A DNA stretch of 64,000 nucleotides from positions 43,398 through 107,397 of the forward strand of contig CAJTSD010000001.1 of assembly GCA_910578795.1 (NCBI GenBank), given 5' to 3'. Made by a program: the position numbers and the translations under genes. The first letter of the stretch is position 1, and every line of letters begins with the position of its first letter. Shown here piece after piece: positions 25,712 through 34,596 of this stretch. This DNA is from an uncultured Lachnospiraceae bacterium. GTDB lineage: Bacteria; Bacillota; Clostridia; Lachnospirales; Lachnospiraceae. A model generated the notes under the pieces. The model made no database searches, was not told the origin of the DNA, and worked only from the letters and a program-made list of their open reading frames with translations.

Positions 25712-26074
25712 GTTGTCACCCCATTCTGGTAATATCCGACAGCAACAGTTCAGCCTTCGGCTTCCTGTTATAGGCATCGGACAATTCCGCATATACATAT
25801 TTAAATGGTCTATATCCACGTAAATCTATAGTAGTTTTTACATAAAAGCAGACCGTTTGTTACATTATAACATACAATTTCCACAAATGGAACCCGTTTG
25901 TGATTATTTTAACTATTTATTTTTTATCGTAATGCAGTATTAAAGCCAGGAGTTTTCAGAATTTTTATTATTTTTACGAATTATGTCTATCAATTTATTT
26001 TTCTATGGAAAAGTAACCGTTTGAGGTGTATGATGTATATTAATAATGTATCAATGAAAGGGAGAAACAGTTTC

Positions 26075-27451
26075 ATGTATCAGATAAATTTTGACAAGCC
26101 AATCCATGTGCATTTTATCGGTATCGGCGGCATCAGTATGTCCGGACTTGCGGAAATTTTAATTGACGCCGGATTTACCGTAACAGGTTCTGACGCAAAA
26201 AAGTCACCGCTTACACAGCATCTTACGGCAAAGGGCGCTAAAATCAATTATCCGCAGATGGCAAGCAACATCACGGATGATATTGACCTGGTCGTGTATA
26301 CTGCCGCGATTACAAAGGACAATCCAGAATTTGCGGCGGCGGAAGAAAAAAAATGCTCTATGATTACACGCGCCCAGCTGCTTGGGCAGATTATGAAAAA
26401 TTATAAAACCCCGATTGCCATCAGCGGGACACATGGTAAGACGACCACTACCTCCATGGTTTCTGAGGTGTTGCTTGCGGCAGACACGGATCCCACCCTC
26501 TCAATTGGCGGTATTCTGAAATCAATTGGCGGAAACATCCGTGTAGGACAATCCGAATACTTTGTTACGGAAGCCTGTGAATACACAAACTCCTTCCTGA
26601 GTTTTTTCCCACGGATCAGCATAATCCTGAATATTGAAGCGGACCATATGGACTTCTTTAAGGATATTCAGGATATCCGTAATTCTTTCCGGAAGTTTGC
26701 TGATATCCTTCCAAACGACGGCTTTCTTATTATTAATAACAATATTGACAATTTAGATGAGCTTACCAAGGGGCTTAACTGCAGCATCATCACTTTTGGC
26801 AATGAAAACGCAGACTACGGCTACACGGATGTATCCTACGACACATTCGGACGCGCCTCTTACACCCTTTTGAAAAACGGAACGGACTGCGGACGCGTAA
26901 CGCTTGGCGTTGTCGGTGAACATAATATTTTAAATTCACTTTCTGTCATCGCGCTGACGGATCTTCTTGGGCTTGATTCTGAAGTGGTTTTAAAAGCACT
27001 CTCTGCTTTTTCCGGCACGGACAGACGTTTTGAATTAAAAGGTGAAGTATGCGGTGTGACAATCCTTGACGATTATGCACATCATCCGACTGAAATCCGT
27101 GCCACCTTAAAGGCTGCCGCAAACTACCCGCATAAAACGCTTTGGTGCGTATTCCAACCGCATACATACACAAGGACCAAGGCATTTTTAAATGATTTTG
27201 CCGAAGCGCTCTCGCTTGCCGACAAGATTGTGCTTACGGATATTTACGCAGCACGCGAAAAAAATACAATCGGTATTTCCTCAAGGGATCTGCTTGCGGA
27301 GCTTGAGAAACTTGGTGTGGAATGTTATTATTTTCCTTCCTTTGATGAAATTGAAAACTTTTTATTAAGAAATTGTATCAACGGCGATTTGTTGATAACT
27401 ATGGGCGCCGGAGATGTCGTAAAAATCGGTGAAAGCCTGATTGGAAATTAG
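26075..27451 (+). CDS. murC: UDP-N-acetylmuramate--L-alanine ligase
   Basis: 458 residues from the ATG at 26075 (MYQINFDKPIHVHFIGIGG), with AAGGGAG upstream; upstream in-frame ATGs do not fit the family. N-terminal Rossmann loop 'IGIGGISMSGLAEIL', ATP loop 'ISGTHGKTTTTSMVSEVL', 'NIEADHMDFF' and the C-terminal 'DDYAHHPTEIRATL' are all present. It adds L-alanine to UDP-MurNAc in the cytosol, the first peptide step of peptidoglycan. It is transcribed away from glgC and ends in the unusual terminator at 27461. Confidence 0.97.
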   Translation: MYQINFDKPIHVHFIGIGGISMSGLAEILIDAGFTVTGSDAKKSPLTQHLTAKGAKINYPQMASNITDDIDLVVYTAAITKDNPEFAAAEEKKCSMITRAQLLGQIMKNYKTPIAISGTHGKTTTTSMVSEVLLAADTDPTLSIGGILKSIGGNIRVGQSEYFVTEACEYTNSFLSFFPRISIILNIEADHMDFFKDIQDIRNSFRKFADILPNDGFLIINNNIDNLDELTKGLNCSIITFGNENADYGYTDVSYDTFGRASYTLLKNGTDCGRVTLGVVGEHNILNSLSVIALTDLLGLDSEVVLKALSAFSGTDRRFELKGEVCGVTILDDYAHHPTEIRATLKAAANYPHKTLWCVFQPHTYTRTKAFLNDFAEALSLADKIVLTDIYAAREKNTIGISSRDLLAELEKLGVECYYFPSFDEIENFLLRNCINGDLLITMGAGDVVKIGESLIGN

Positions 27452-27620
27452 TTATCCACTCTATCCACATTTTTTTAAGCATTCATTGGCAAAAAAGGAT
27501 GTGGATAGTTTTTATTTTCATCCACAATGAGTGCATGCAAACCATTCGGTCTAAAGGAAACATACACACAGCTTCTTGGAAGCTTTACCTGTTTTTTCCA
27601 CACTGTCCACATTTTCCACA
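27452..27620 (+). promoter_or_regulatory. Cluster of DnaA-box-like 9-mers upstream of the primosome genes
   Basis: Seven 9-mers close to TTATCCACA lie in 170 bp: TTATCCACT (27452), CTATCCACA (27461), its inverse TGTGGATAG (27500), TCATCCACA (27518), TTTTCCACA (27594), CTGTCCACA (27603) and TTTTCCACA (27612). None is a perfect consensus box. The gene downstream encodes a DnaD-type primosome protein, so control by DnaA is plausible. No dnaA, dnaN or AT-rich unwinding element is seen. Confidence 0.5.
27461..27518 (+). terminator. murC terminator built from inverted DnaA-like boxes
   Basis: CTATCCACAT (27461-27470) and ATGTGGATAG (27499-27508) form a perfect 10-bp stem that continues as T6/A6 with a 2-nt bulge; TTTTTATTTT follows. 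It starts 10 nt after the murC stop. Confidence 0.7.
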
Positions 27621-27667
27621 AGCCCCCTCCACAACCCTATACACAGGCTTTTTGAACGTGTGAAGAC

Positions 27668-27695
27668 TTGCTTTTTTGGACAGGTATGCTACAAT
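27668..27695 (+). promoter_or_regulatory. Candidate promoter of the dnaD-like operon
   Basis: TTGCTT (27668-27673) and TACAAT (27690-27695) are 16 bp apart, giving a ~130-nt leader before the dnaD-like gene. Confidence 0.55.
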
Positions 27696-27714
27696 ACATT
27701 TACCTTACGGCACA

Positions 27715-27751
27715 GGAAACAAATTAAAATTCAGGCAACCCGTTTGTTTCC
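27715..27751 (+). promoter_or_regulatory. Leader stem-loop of the dnaD-like transcript
   Basis: GGAAACAAA (27715-27723) and TTTGTTTCC (27743-27751) pair perfectly around a 19-nt loop, soon after the likely transcription start. No T-run follows, so it is not a simple terminator. Confidence 0.45.
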
Positions 27752-27831
27752 TATAAGTTATTTAGTATACATTATTTTAGATTGTAAGGAATACCCAGCA
27801 CAAACCTGCAGACTTTGAAAGGAGTATTGTC

Positions 27832-28944
27832 ATGAATCGAGTCAACATCTATCGCACTGTTGCAAAAGAACAGACATCCGTATCAAATCTCTTTATTGAC
27901 GAATACATGGCAGATGCAAATGATGCACAATTAAAAATTTACCTTTTTTTAATTCGAATGATGGATGCCAATCTTCCGACAAGCGTTTCCGACATTGCGG
28001 ACAAATTTAATTATACGGAAAAGGATGTCCTTCGGGCATTGATGTACTGGGAGTCCAGGCAGCTTTTAGCGCTTGATTTTGATGCGGCGCAAAACCTCAC
28101 AGGAATCAAAGTGCTCTCACTTGGCAATACCTATGAATCATCCCGAACAGCTCCACGCATCACACCGGTTTTATCATTTATTCGTCCGGCTTCCGTGAAT
28201 GCAAAACAGTCCGTTTCAAAGCATGCTTTCAACACAGACAAACGCCATGACGAAAACCGCCGCGACGGCGTCCGTCATGAGTACTCTCTCGACGAACTGA
28301 AACAGTTTAAAAGCAATGAGGATATTGAACAGCTTTTGATGGTAGCAGAACAATATGTGGGAAGACAGCTCACGCATTCCGATATGCAGGTGATTCTCTT
28401 TCTTTATGATCAGCTCCACTTTTCTTCCGACTTGATTGATTATCTGCTGCAGCACTGTGTAGAGCGCGGCAAAAAGGATTTTCGGTATATCGAGAAAGTG
28501 GCTCTTTCATGGCACGAACAAGGGATTACATCTGCAAAGGACGCACAGAATGCTTCGCGCAAATATGACAAAATTGTTTACACCATTATGAAGTCCCTGG
28601 GAAAAACATCCAGTCCAGCCCCAAAGGAGCTTGAATATATTAACAAGTGGACAAAGGAATACGGCTTTTTACTTGATGTCATCCAGGAAGCATGCGACAA
28701 AACTGTATTAAATACGGACACGCACCGTTTTGCTTATGCCGACGGTATTCTGAGTAAATGGTATCAGGCAGGCGTACAACATAAAGCTGATATTGCGGCA
28801 GCGGACAGTTCGTTTAAAAAAGCATCCGAAACCAAAAAACGCGCGCCCAAAAATGACACGCGTGTCATAAAAAACGGATTCAATAATTTCACGCAGAATG
28901 CTTATGATTTTGATCAGCTGGAGCAAACTATTTTAAGCAATTAA
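27832..28944 (+). CDS. DnaD-domain primosome protein
   Basis: 370 residues, AAAGGAG 8 nt before the ATG. An N-terminal winged helix (~20-95, 'NDAQLKIYLFLIRMM', 'SVSDIADKFNYTEKDVLRALMYWESRQLLAL') is followed by a DnaD/DnaB_2 C-terminal domain (~145-235, 'SLDELKQFKSNEDIEQLLMVAEQYVGRQLTHSDMQVI' ... 'DFRYIEKVALSWHEQGI') and a second, weaker copy (~250-320). DnaD-type proteins remodel DNA and help load the replicative helicase during primosome assembly. The helicase-loader gene follows 54 nt downstream. It contains a copy of the dispersed palindrome. Confidence 0.9.
   Translation: MNRVNIYRTVAKEQTSVSNLFIDEYMADANDAQLKIYLFLIRMMDANLPTSVSDIADKFNYTEKDVLRALMYWESRQLLALDFDAAQNLTGIKVLSLGNTYESSRTAPRITPVLSFIRPASVNAKQSVSKHAFNTDKRHDENRRDGVRHEYSLDELKQFKSNEDIEQLLMVAEQYVGRQLTHSDMQVILFLYDQLHFSSDLIDYLLQHCVERGKKDFRYIEKVALSWHEQGITSAKDAQNASRKYDKIVYTIMKSLGKTSSPAPKELEYINKWTKEYGFLLDVIQEACDKTVLNTDTHRFAYADGILSKWYQAGVQHKADIAAADSSFKKASETKKRAPKNDTRVIKNGFNNFTQNAYDFDQLEQTILSN
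28854..28867. repeat. TGACAYNNRTGTCA palindrome, copy 2
   Basis: TGACACGCGTGTCA inside the dnaD-like gene, read as Asn-Asp-Thr-Arg-Val. Confidence 0.8.
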
Positions 28945-28998
28945 TAACAACGATTGCAAAGAAAAACAGCACTTTACAATAATGAAACGAGGTTTAAA

Positions 28999-29988
28999 AT
29001 GCCACTAACAAACAGTCAGTATGATGCCATTATGCGCTCTTACGAGGAAAAACAGCGTGCGGCAAGATACCGCTTGGAAAAGAACACATCGGAGGTCTAT
29101 TCCAAAATTCCTTCTTATGAAGAATTGGACAGACAGGCTGCCTCAATTTCCATTGCACATGGGCGCAGGCTTCTTGGCGGCGACCGCAATGCTTTGGAAG
29201 AATTAAAGAAAAATTTAAGAGAGCTCTCCGAAAGGAAGGCTTTCTTATTGCGTGAAAACGGGTTTCCCGCAGACTTCCTTACGCCGTCTTATGTGTGTGA
29301 AAAATGCCAGGACACCGGTTATGTCGACAATCAAAAATGCAGCTGTTTCCGCGCCGCGGAAGTTGACCTGATTTATGAACAGTCGCACATTAAAGCCCTA
29401 TTAAAAACCGAAAATTTTGATTTTCTGTGTTATGACTATTATGTCGGTGATGAGCTTGAAAAATTTACAAAAGCTGTGCAAATATGCCAAAATTTTGTGG
29501 AAAATTTCCATTTGGACTACCGAAATCTCTTTTTTTATGGTACAGTAGGAACAGGTAAGTCTTTTTTATCCTGCTGCGTTGCAAAAGAGCTGATGGACCG
29601 CGGAAATCTAGTCATTTATTTTAGCGCATCACAGCTTTTTGACACGCTTTCGAAAAGCACCTTTGACAAAGACAGCGCCGAAGCGTTGTCCGGTATATCG
29701 GAAGATATTTACGAATGCGATTTGCTGATTATAGACGATTTAGGTACAGAGCTTACAAACGCGTTTGTTTCCTCCCGCCTGTTTTCCTGCCTGAACAATC
29801 GGCATATGAGAAAAAAGGCAACAATTATCACAACAAATTTATCACTGGGAGAGCTTAGGGATCGATATTCCGACAGAATATTTTCCCGCATCACAAGCAA
29901 TTACACGGTATGTAAGCTGACCGGTCCCGATATACGCATGAAGAAAAAAACAGCGTCGGCTTCCAAAAACGGGAGCTTGAACAAATAG
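28999..29988 (+). CDS. DnaC/DnaI-like helicase-loader ATPase
   Basis: 329 residues from the ATG at 28999, with GAGG 7 nt upstream; 15 further upstream codons are open but lack a site. A zinc-binding cluster CEKC...CSC lies at ~105-118. The AAA+ core has Walker A 'GTVGTGKSFL', Walker B 'LLIIDDLGTE', sensor 1 'TIITTNLSLGEL' and an Arg-finger region 'YSDRIFSRI'. These are the features of DnaI-type loaders that deliver the replicative helicase to the origin. It lies between the dnaD-like gene and the PRPP synthetase gene. Confidence 0.9.
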   Translation: MPLTNSQYDAIMRSYEEKQRAARYRLEKNTSEVYSKIPSYEELDRQAASISIAHGRRLLGGDRNALEELKKNLRELSERKAFLLRENGFPADFLTPSYVCEKCQDTGYVDNQKCSCFRAAEVDLIYEQSHIKALLKTENFDFLCYDYYVGDELEKFTKAVQICQNFVENFHLDYRNLFFYGTVGTGKSFLSCCVAKELMDRGNLVIYFSASQLFDTLSKSTFDKDSAEALSGISEDIYECDLLIIDDLGTELTNAFVSSRLFSCLNNRHMRKKATIITTNLSLGELRDRYSDRIFSRITSNYTVCKLTGPDIRMKKKTASASKNGSLNK

Positions 29989-30006
29989 AAAGTGAGGATA
30001 TTTCTT

Positions 30007-31197
30007 ATGCCTGTTCGTGAGGAAAAAAGAAACTTAAACACAATACCTGTCGGATCATTGGGTATCGTTCCCCTTAAGGGATGTGAGGAGCTTGGCGACA
30101 AAGTGGACAAGTACCTTGTGAAGTGGAGAACCGAGCGAAAAAATGAACATAAAACCTCTCTTGCCTTTGCTGGTTATCAGCGTGATTCTTATATTATACA
30201 GGCGAGAGTCCCACGCTTTGGCACAGGTGAAGCAAAGGGAGAAATTTTACAGTCCGTGCGAGGCGACGATCTTTATCTAATCGTAGATGTCACAAACTAT
30301 AGCATGACCTATTCTCTTTGCGGTCAGGAGAATCATATGTCGCCTGATGACCATTACCAAAATCTAAAACGTATTATTGCCGCTGTCGGCGGAAAAGCAA
30401 GACGGATTACCGTAATTATGCCGTTTCTTTATGAAAGCCGCCAACACAAGCGAACTGCAAGGGAATCCCTTGATTGTGCACTTGCATTGCAGGAAATGGT
30501 TGATATGGGCGTTGACAATATTATTACTTTTGATGCCCATGATGCCCGTGTGCAGAATGCGATTCCGCTTCATGGATTTGAAACAGTATCGCCCACCTAT
30601 CAGTTTATCAAGGGACTTTTAAACAATGTGGATGACCTCACAATTGATGCCGATCATATGATGATTATCAGTCCGGATGAGGGGGGAATGCCCCGTGCAA
30701 TATATATGGCAAATGTGATGGGACTTGACATGGGTATGTTCTATAAACGGCGTGATTATACAAAAATTGTAAACGGCAGAAATCCGATTGTTGCACACGA
30801 ATTCCTTGGAAGCAATGTTGAAGGAAAAGACGTAATTATTGTTGACGACATGATTTCGTCAGGTGAGAGTGTGCTTGAGGTTGCTGCCGATTTGAAAAAG
30901 CGAAAAGTAAACCGTATTTTTGTCGCTTCGACCTTTGGTCTTTTTACAAACGGGTTGGAACGCTTTGATAAGGCTTATGAGGACGGACTGATTTATCGGC
31001 TGCTTACCACAAACCTGATTTACCAAAGACCTGAGCTGCTTGAAAAGCCGTGGTATATCAGTTGTGATATGAGTAAATATATCGCCTACATTATTGACAC
31101 TTTAAACCATGATTCTTCTATCAGTGATTTGCTGAACCCACTTGACAGGATCCATAGTATTATTGAAAAGTATCAAAAGGGTGAATTAAAAGGTTAA
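30007..31197 (+). CDS. prs: Ribose-phosphate pyrophosphokinase, long clostridial form
   Basis: 396 residues from the ATG at 30007 (GAGG 8 nt upstream). The usual Prs is ~315, so this is a longer, diverged form with extra N-terminal and C-terminal segments. Recognisable parts are 'YLIVDVTNYSMTYSLC' , 'RITVIMPFLYESRQHKR', 'ITFDAHDARVQNAIP' (the divalent-metal His/Asp region), 'MIISPDEGG' and the PRPP loop 'DVIIVDDMISSGESVLEVA'. It makes PRPP from ribose-5-phosphate and ATP for nucleotide synthesis. It is the last gene of the primosome operon and ends in a strong terminator. Confidence 0.9.
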   Translation: MPVREEKRNLNTIPVGSLGIVPLKGCEELGDKVDKYLVKWRTERKNEHKTSLAFAGYQRDSYIIQARVPRFGTGEAKGEILQSVRGDDLYLIVDVTNYSMTYSLCGQENHMSPDDHYQNLKRIIAAVGGKARRITVIMPFLYESRQHKRTARESLDCALALQEMVDMGVDNIITFDAHDARVQNAIPLHGFETVSPTYQFIKGLLNNVDDLTIDADHMMIISPDEGGMPRAIYMANVMGLDMGMFYKRRDYTKIVNGRNPIVAHEFLGSNVEGKDVIIVDDMISSGESVLEVAADLKKRKVNRIFVASTFGLFTNGLERFDKAYEDGLIYRLLTTNLIYQRPELLEKPWYISCDMSKYIAYIIDTLNHDSSISDLLNPLDRIHSIIEKYQKGELKG

Positions 31198-31211
31198 TCA
31201 TAAACTGATTA

Positions 31212-31253
31212 GACCGTACAACTTCTTTTATTTCGTATTGAAGTTGTACGGTC
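31212..31253 (+). terminator. Terminator between prs and galE
   Basis: GACCGTACAACTTC and GAAGTTGTACGGTC form a perfect 14-bp stem with a 14-nt loop, followed on plus by TTGTTTATTTTTT. The converging galE ends 22 nt away, so the stem may serve both. Confidence 0.93.
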
Positions 31254-31275
31254 TTGTTTATTTTTTCAGTTAAGA

Positions 31276-32292
31276 TCAATCATCATATCCGTTCGGATTG
31301 TTCGACTGCCATCTCCAGCTGTCCGCACACATGTCCTTAATGCCATACTGCGCTGTCCAGCCAAGCTCCTCCTTTGCCTTTGTCGCATCCGCGTAGCATG
31401 TCGCAATGTCGCCTGCACGTCTGGGCTTGATTTCATATGGAATCTTTACACCCGTCGCTTCCTCAAAATTCTTCACGATATCCAGCACGCTATACCCCAT
31501 ACCTGTACCAAGATTGTAAATGCAAAGTCCTGCGTTCTCTTCGATCTTCTTAAGCGCCTTTACATGTCCAACGGCAAGGTCTACCACATGAATATAATCT
31601 CTTACGCCTGTTCCGTCATGTGTGTCATAATCATTTCCAAATACGCCAAGTTTCTCAAGCTTTCCAACTGCCACCTGTGTGATGTAAGGCATCAGATTAT
31701 TCGGAATGCCATTCGGATTTTCGCCCATTGTACCGCTCTTGTGCGCACCGATAGGGTTAAAGTAGCGAAGTAAAATAACATTCCACTCGTTATCAGCCTT
31801 CTGCATATCCGTCAAAATCTGCTCCAGCATGGACTTTGTCCAGCCATACGGATTGGTACACTGCCCTTTTGGACATTCCTCTGTAATCGGAATAAATGCC
31901 GGATCACCATAAACGGTTGCCGATGAGGAGAAGATAATATTTTTACAGTTATGCTTTCTCATCACATCAACAAGTGTGAGTGTTCCAGAAATATTATTAC
32001 TATAATATTCCCACGGCTTTTGCACGGACTCACCGACTGCCTTTAAGCCTGCAAAATGAATGCATGAATCAATGCGTTCCTTTTGGAAAATGTCCTCAAG
32101 CGCCTCTCTGTCACGAATGTCCGCCCTGTAGAAGGTAACAGGCTTTCCTGTAATCTTCTCCACACGCTGCAAGGACTTCTCACTTGCATTGGAAAGATTA
32201 TCAAGCACAACCACGTCATAACCTGCATTCTGCAGCTCCACAACTGTGTGACTGCCGATAAAACCTGCTCCGCCTGTAACTAAAATTGCCAT
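31276..32292 (-). CDS. galE: UDP-glucose 4-epimerase
   Basis: 338 residues. NAD-binding loop 'VTGGAGFIGSHTVVEL', then 'VVLDNLSNAS', catalytic Ser/Tyr/Lys in 'FSSSATVYG' and 'NPYGWTKSMLE', and 'LRYFNPIGAHKSG', 'VRDYIHVVDLA', 'NLGTGMGYSVLD'. It interconverts UDP-glucose and UDP-galactose in the cytosol. GGAGG lies 9 nt before the ATG. Monocistronic by context. Confidence 0.97.
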   Translation of the reverse strand: MAILVTGGAGFIGSHTVVELQNAGYDVVVLDNLSNASEKSLQRVEKITGKPVTFYRADIRDREALEDIFQKERIDSCIHFAGLKAVGESVQKPWEYYSNNISGTLTLVDVMRKHNCKNIIFSSSATVYGDPAFIPITEECPKGQCTNPYGWTKSMLEQILTDMQKADNEWNVILLRYFNPIGAHKSGTMGENPNGIPNNLMPYITQVAVGKLEKLGVFGNDYDTHDGTGVRDYIHVVDLAVGHVKALKKIEENAGLCIYNLGTGMGYSVLDIVKNFEEATGVKIPYEIKPRRAGDIATCYADATKAKEELGWTAQYGIKDMCADSWRWQSNNPNGYDD

Positions 32293-32460
32293 AATCGAAT
32301 ACCTCCGTTTTCCCTAATATGTTAAAATATTATCATATTCCGTATAATGTTATCATATCGCTTTTCGCTTTTTGTTTCAAGTAATTTTTGTAGATATCCG
32401 ATACATGTTTTTTAATGCATGTTTTCTATCTGTTATTGCATCTTTTCGGTAAAAGTTAAA

Positions 32461-33111
32461 TTACTTCACATAAAATCCCGCAAGCTTCATCTCCGCATCA
32501 AATGTCAGTGTATAAACGACACTCGTATTTGTGTATGACACACTCACCTGAACCATTGCAAACAGCTTGCTGCCCTGCTTTGCCTCAGAGATATACATTT
32601 GTCCAAATGACTGCAGTTGCCCGAAATCCTCCGTCACGAGCTGCGACTTCGAGAGCTGAAGCGTCGGCGCATTCAGCACCGTCTTCATGTCTTCCGTCAT
32701 ATATGCAACAACTGCTTCGTACTCATCGTCACTATATAACGTTATGATGTCCTCTGCCGCCGCCCGGACTTGTTCCTCATTAAAAACCGTACTATTTCCA
32801 ATATCGCTCCACTTTGGCATGTTCCAGTAAATCAGCACGCCCACAACGCCAAGCACCGCAATGACAATCCCCCATATTTTGATTGTCTTTTCGCGCTTTG
32901 CTGCTTTCTGTTCATTCTTGTCAAAATTATCATTATAATGATTTGCGTAGTCCCAAGGAATGCCCAATTTTGCGAGCACGTCTTCCAGTTTTTCACCTGA
33001 CGCAACTTTGCCGTTAATTTCAGACAAAAGCTTGTCTTGAATCTCCTTCTTTTTTGCCGTCCGGCATTTTAGCAGCTTTGACACTTCTTTTACATATTTT
33101 TCCGCTGTCAT
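32461..33111 (-). CDS. HAAS-domain membrane protein with DUF3887-like tail
   Basis: 216 residues. Residues ~1-60 are a helical HAAS (DUF1700-like) module ('YVKEVSKLLKCRTAKKKEIQDKLLSEINGKV', 'LEDVLAKLGIPWDYANHYN'). One membrane helix spans ~78-96 ('IWGIVIAVLGVVGVLIYW'). The outer C-terminal domain (~108-216) resembles DUF3887 ('AAEDIITLYSDDEYEAVVAYMTEDMKTVL', 'LFAMVQVSVSYTNTSVVYTLTFD'). HAAS modules often pair with a PadR-like regulator, but none is adjacent. Role unknown, probably envelope sensing. Confidence 0.75.
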   Translation of the reverse strand: MTAEKYVKEVSKLLKCRTAKKKEIQDKLLSEINGKVASGEKLEDVLAKLGIPWDYANHYNDNFDKNEQKAAKREKTIKIWGIVIAVLGVVGVLIYWNMPKWSDIGNSTVFNEEQVRAAAEDIITLYSDDEYEAVVAYMTEDMKTVLNAPTLQLSKSQLVTEDFGQLQSFGQMYISEAKQGSKLFAMVQVSVSYTNTSVVYTLTFDAEMKLAGFYVK

Positions 33112-33243
33112 GATTACAACGATGCTCCTTTCCGACCATTCTCCCTATATTTTTCGTTTTCTTTTTATAGTATTACGCGGGATTTACAAAGTCAAGCAGT
33201 TTTCATCATGATGCACGCCACCATATGATTTGTCAATAACTTA

Positions 33244-34410
33244 TCAATACCACCGCGTCATGGGAAGCTCATTGTTTACACCATTGGAAAGCAGAATCTG
33301 GTGCAAATCCACAATGCCGTTTTGAAATACCGCGGCACATGCGCACAAATACAGCTCCCACATCCGCGCAAACCGCTCATCAAACATGGAAACGACCTCA
33401 CGCCTATGCTCCTGAAACGATTTGTTCCAGCATAAAAGCGTTTTTGTATAATGCCTGCGAAGGCTCTCCACATCAAGCGTATAAAACCCAAGCTCTCCTG
33501 CAATGCCAACAAGCTCCCTAAGACTTGGAATGACTCCGCCGGGGAAAATATATTTTTTAATCCATGCGTCGCCCGGATATTCCTTCAATGCGCTGATAAA
33601 ATGCAATAGAAACAATCCGCCCGGCTTTAACACGGACTGCGCGCAGCGCATAAATTCCTCATAACATCCCCGTCCTACGTGCTCCACCATTCCGACGCTC
33701 ACAATCCTGTCAAAGCAGGTTCCGTATTTCGGCAGTTCCCTGTAATCCAAAAGCTCCACTGTCAGAACACCTTCTAACCCTTCCGCTTTGATGCGTTCCT
33801 CAAACCGCTTTTTCTGCTCGGCGCTCAATGTGATTCCCACGCCGTGCACCTTGTATTTCTTTGCCGCCTCAACCAGCAAAAATCCCCAGCCGCAGCCGAT
33901 ATCACACAAAGTCATGCCTTCGTGAAGGTCCAGTTTTTCCAAAATGCGATCCACCTTGCGGCACTGCGCCTCATAGAGCGTTGTGTTCTCCTGCTCGAAG
34001 TAGCCGCAGGAATAACTCATCGTTTCATCTAGCCACATTTTATAGAAATCATTTCCAATGTCGTAATGCGCGGAAACTTCCTTTTTTTGATTCGCCTTTG
34101 ATGTTGACGTAAAAATGAGTTTTTTCAGTTTCTTGTGATCTGTACTGAATTTCCCAAGCTGTCCCAAAAACAAATTTAATGCCTGATACAAATCTCCCTC
34201 GACTTCAATGTCCCCGTCCATATACCCTTCTCCAAGCGCGAGGGAAGTGCTTGTGATAAGCTGCGTGGCGGGAGGCACTTTATGAAAGACAACCGAAAAT
34301 TTTGGCATACCGTCGCCAATCTTATGGTGTTCGCCGTGGAGCGTCATTTCAAACGGGCAGGCATCAAACCGCTCCATAAATGTAATAAATTCCTTTTCCA
34401 TCAATGACAT
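33244..34410 (-). CDS. cfa: Cyclopropane-fatty-acyl-phospholipid synthase family
   Basis: 388 residues from the ATG at 34410, with GGAG 7 nt upstream. N-terminal lipid-binding part ('SLALGEGYMDGDIEVEGDLYQALNLF'), then SAM-dependent methyltransferase with 'AHYDIGNDFYKMWLDETMSYSCGYF', SAM loop 'TLCDIGCGWGFLLVEAA', 'VSVGMVEHVG' and C-terminal 'RRHYTKTLLCWNKSF'. These are the features of Cfa, which turns unsaturated acyl chains in membrane lipid into cyclopropanes. Standalone on the minus strand. Confidence 0.92.
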   Translation of the reverse strand: MSLMEKEFITFMERFDACPFEMTLHGEHHKIGDGMPKFSVVFHKVPPATQLITSTSLALGEGYMDGDIEVEGDLYQALNLFLGQLGKFSTDHKKLKKLIFTSTSKANQKKEVSAHYDIGNDFYKMWLDETMSYSCGYFEQENTTLYEAQCRKVDRILEKLDLHEGMTLCDIGCGWGFLLVEAAKKYKVHGVGITLSAEQKKRFEERIKAEGLEGVLTVELLDYRELPKYGTCFDRIVSVGMVEHVGRGCYEEFMRCAQSVLKPGGLFLLHFISALKEYPGDAWIKKYIFPGGVIPSLRELVGIAGELGFYTLDVESLRRHYTKTLLCWNKSFQEHRREVVSMFDERFARMWELYLCACAAVFQNGIVDLHQILLSNGVNNELPMTRWY

Positions 34411-34514
34411 GTGCATACTCCTTTTTGATTTTTATTTCTAGTATTTCCCAATTCTTGAATTGTATAATCAAATATGCGAGATTTCTTCCCCTGCTTGCGC
34501 GCCGCCATATTGAA

Positions 34515-34542
34515 TAAAAAACACAAGCCCGAAAGCCTGCGT
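34515..34542 (-). terminator. Terminator after the superoxide dismutase gene
   Basis: On minus, ACGCAGGC pairs with GCTTGTGT (two G-U pairs) around a short loop and is followed by TTTTTT. It lies ~55 nt beyond the stop. Confidence 0.7.
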
Positions 34543-34580
34543 TTTTGTTTCGTATGTTGTATTTTGCAACAATATAAATA

Positions 34581-34594
34581 TGACACACGTGTCA
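34581..34594. repeat. TGACAYNNRTGTCA palindrome, copy 3
   Basis: TGACACACGTGTCA, the only copy outside a gene; it lies 3 nt beyond the superoxide dismutase stop. Confidence 0.8.
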
Positions 34595-34596
34595 CT

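Noticed and set aside
27452..27620. Chromosomal replication origin
   Set aside because: No dnaA or dnaN gene, no AT-rich unwinding element, and no perfect DnaA box.
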